Part shown: positions 62,637-64,000 of the stretch, one piece after another
Layout: each line of letters opens with the position of its first letter
How positions within the stretch are numbered: position 1 is the first letter of the stretch
Notes under the pieces: model-generated
What the model saw: the letters and a program-made list of their open reading frames with translations, nothing else
Database searches by the model: none
Told to the model about the DNA's origin: nothing
NCBI RefSeq assembly: GCF_900155435.1
Contig: NZ_LT700212.1
Location: 1,112,771 to 1,176,770, forward strand
Reading direction: 5' to 3'
Origin: Actinomyces provencensis
Lineage (GTDB): Bacteria > Actinomycetota > Actinomycetes > Actinomycetales > Actinomycetaceae
DNA: 64,000 nt
Made by a program: the position numbers and the translations under genes

Positions 62637-63921
62637 CGGCCCCACCCGGTCGACCACGACCCAGCACACGACACCGGCCACGCCCCGGGACACCGAGAGC
62701 ACAGCCCACCCCGAGAAGATCTCCCCCGCCGTGTGGGCCATCGCCTTCGCCTGCGCCATCTCCTACATGGGCATCGGCCTCATCGACCCGATCCTGCCCA
62801 CCATCTCCCAGGACCTCAACGCCTCGCCGGGCCAGACGGAACTCCTCTTCTCCACCTACCTGGCGGTCACGGCGCTCGTGATGTTCCTCAGCTCCTGGGT
62901 GTCCTCACGCATCGGGCGGCGCACCACGCTGCTGCTGGGCCTCGGACTCATCGTCGTCTTCGCACTGGCCTGCGCCTCCTCCCCCAGCGTCTCCTGGGTG
63001 ATCGGCTTCCGCGGCGGCTGGGGGGTGGGCAATGCGCTCTTCGTCTCCACCGCCCTGGCCGCGATCATCGGCTCCACCTCCGACTCACGCCGCGCCGTCA
63101 TGCTCTACGAGGCCGCGATGGGCGCCGGCATGGCGCTGGGCCCGATGGCCAGCGGCCTGCTCGGCGGGATCTCCTGGAGGGGTCCGTTCCTGGGGACCGC
63201 GGCCCTCATGGCGATCGCCCTGGTCTCGATCGCCGTGTTCCTGCCCACCCACGAGCCGCGCGGGCCCCGCACGGACCTCGCCGCACCCTTCCGGGCACTC
63301 GGCCACCATGAGTTCCGCCTCCTGCTGACCGCCACGCTCTTCTACAACTTCGCGTACTTCATCATGCTGGCCTACGCGCCCTTCCCCGTGGAGAACGCCG
63401 CCACCCTGAACGGACGCACCTTCACGCCGATGGACCTGGGCCTGGTCTTCTTCGGCTGGGGTGGGCTGCTGGCCCTGTGCTCGATCCTCATCGCACCTCG
63501 CCTGACACGCACCCTGGGCCTGCGCCAGACGATCATGGCGACACTGGTGGCCATCACCCTGACCCTCGCGGTCCTCACGCTCTTCCCCGCGAGCCTCCCG
63601 ATCCAAGTGACGGCCACGATCATCGGCGGTGGCCTGGTCGGCATCACGAACACCGCGATGACCGAGGCCGCGATGGAGGCCACCGACCTGCCGCGTTCCA
63701 TCGCCTCCTCCGCGTACTCCGGGGTCCGCTTCGTCGGAGGTGCGATGGGGCCGACACTGTCCGGCCCGATCAGTGACGCCTTCGGGGCGCAGGCACCGTA
63801 CGTGGCGGCTGCCCTCGCGGTGCTGGTCACCATCGGCCTCATGACTGCCGACCACCTGCGGGTGAGTCGTCCGCGCGAGGCCGCCTTCGCCGAGGCCGAC
63901 ATCGTCGCCCGGGCGGACTGA
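62584..63921 (+). CDS. MFS drug-type efflux transporter (DHA1-like)
   Basis: A 445-residue, twelve-helix major facilitator transporter. Typical parts are AISYMGIGLIDPILPTISQD in helix 1, SSRIGRRTTLLLGL in the first loop, and YEAAMGAGMALGPMASGLLG in helix 5. DHA1 members export drugs or other hydrophobic compounds with proton antiport; the substrate is unknown. The N-terminal ~40 residues are Thr/Pro-rich and cytoplasmic. The start lies inside the marR gene (53-nt overlap). The 79 bases after the stop hold no gene. Confidence 0.85.
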   Translation: MTTTSTPQQTTPGSATPDGPTRSTTTQHTTPATPRDTESTAHPEKISPAVWAIAFACAISYMGIGLIDPILPTISQDLNASPGQTELLFSTYLAVTALVMFLSSWVSSRIGRRTTLLLGLGLIVVFALACASSPSVSWVIGFRGGWGVGNALFVSTALAAIIGSTSDSRRAVMLYEAAMGAGMALGPMASGLLGGISWRGPFLGTAALMAIALVSIAVFLPTHEPRGPRTDLAAPFRALGHHEFRLLLTATLFYNFAYFIMLAYAPFPVENAATLNGRTFTPMDLGLVFFGWGGLLALCSILIAPRLTRTLGLRQTIMATLVAITLTLAVLTLFPASLPIQVTATIIGGGLVGITNTAMTEAAMEATDLPRSIASSAYSGVRFVGGAMGPTLSGPISDAFGAQAPYVAAALAVLVTIGLMTADHLRVSRPREAAFAEADIVARAD

Positions 63922-64000
63922 CCCGACGAGGGCGGACGGACGCGACGAGGGCGGACAGGTCAGGGGCCTCTCCTCGCAGGGGCACTTCCCTGACCTGATA

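Overview
The window is a high-GC, gene-dense actinobacterial chromosome segment. A decaprenoxanthin/sarcinaxanthin-type C50 carotenoid operon, many TAnnnT-(6-7 nt)-ATG leaderless starts, a DUF222/HNH gene with a LexA-type box, a CsbD protein and a DUF4232 protein all fit an actinomycete, probably a Micrococcales-like one (inference; the genus cannot be named from sequence alone). No rRNA, tRNA, CRISPR array, insertion sequence or prophage was seen.

Layout. 1-5.2 kb: the 3' part of a cation P-type ATPase broken by two frameshifts and fused in frame to a Cof-type HAD phosphatase, then two small stress-type proteins and a second HAD phosphatase. 5.2-9 kb: a ProA-like dehydrogenase, a radical SAM/SPASM enzyme and a GNAT. 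9-21.3 kb: osmoprotectant transport (two MHS-family transporters with similar promoters and structured leaders, and a four-gene betaine/choline-type ABC transporter), with a SatD-like regulator pair, a YibE/F protein, a winged-helix protein and a VOC protein between them. 21.6-28.7 kb: topoisomerase IB, a quinone oxidoreductase, TfoX-N, a PadR/membrane pair and a DUF222/HNH protein behind a LexA box. 28.8-37.1 kb: peptidases (C69, S12, M20) and a GNAT / SIS / N-acylamino-acid racemase / class-IV aminotransferase operon that matches the known D-to-L amino-acid conversion route. 37.2-43.3 kb: idi-crtE-crtB-crtI-lycopene cyclase-lycopene elongase. 43.4-50.1 kb: Fur-family regulator and catalase, a frameshifted UvrA2-like protein, and a hipBA toxin-antitoxin locus with a stop codon in hipA. 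50.3-54.2 kb: a small basic protein, an alpha/beta hydrolase with a huge insertion, DUF5701 and a gene graveyard (McrB-like AAA remnant, deoxyribosyltransferase-like fragment). 54.2-59.7 kb: DUF4232, a P1B metal ATPase with a separate HMA chaperone, a Crp/Fnr regulator and ChrA. 59.8-64 kb: GIY-YIG protein, two small conserved proteins, and a MarR-MFS efflux pair.

Two themes cut across the window. First, several genes carry lesions: frameshifts at G/C runs (cation ATPase twice, racemase, crtE, uvrA2-like, mcrB-like) and nonsense codons (crtE, hipA). They are either real decay or slippage, or assembly errors; read data would decide. Second, regulation is unusually readable: palindromic operators overlap good promoters for SatD, PadR, HipB, MarR, the GNAT operon and a Crp/Fnr target, and at least a dozen genes look leaderless. 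The two MHS transporter leaders share a hairpin whose stem has changed on both sides in a compensatory way, which suggests a conserved RNA element.
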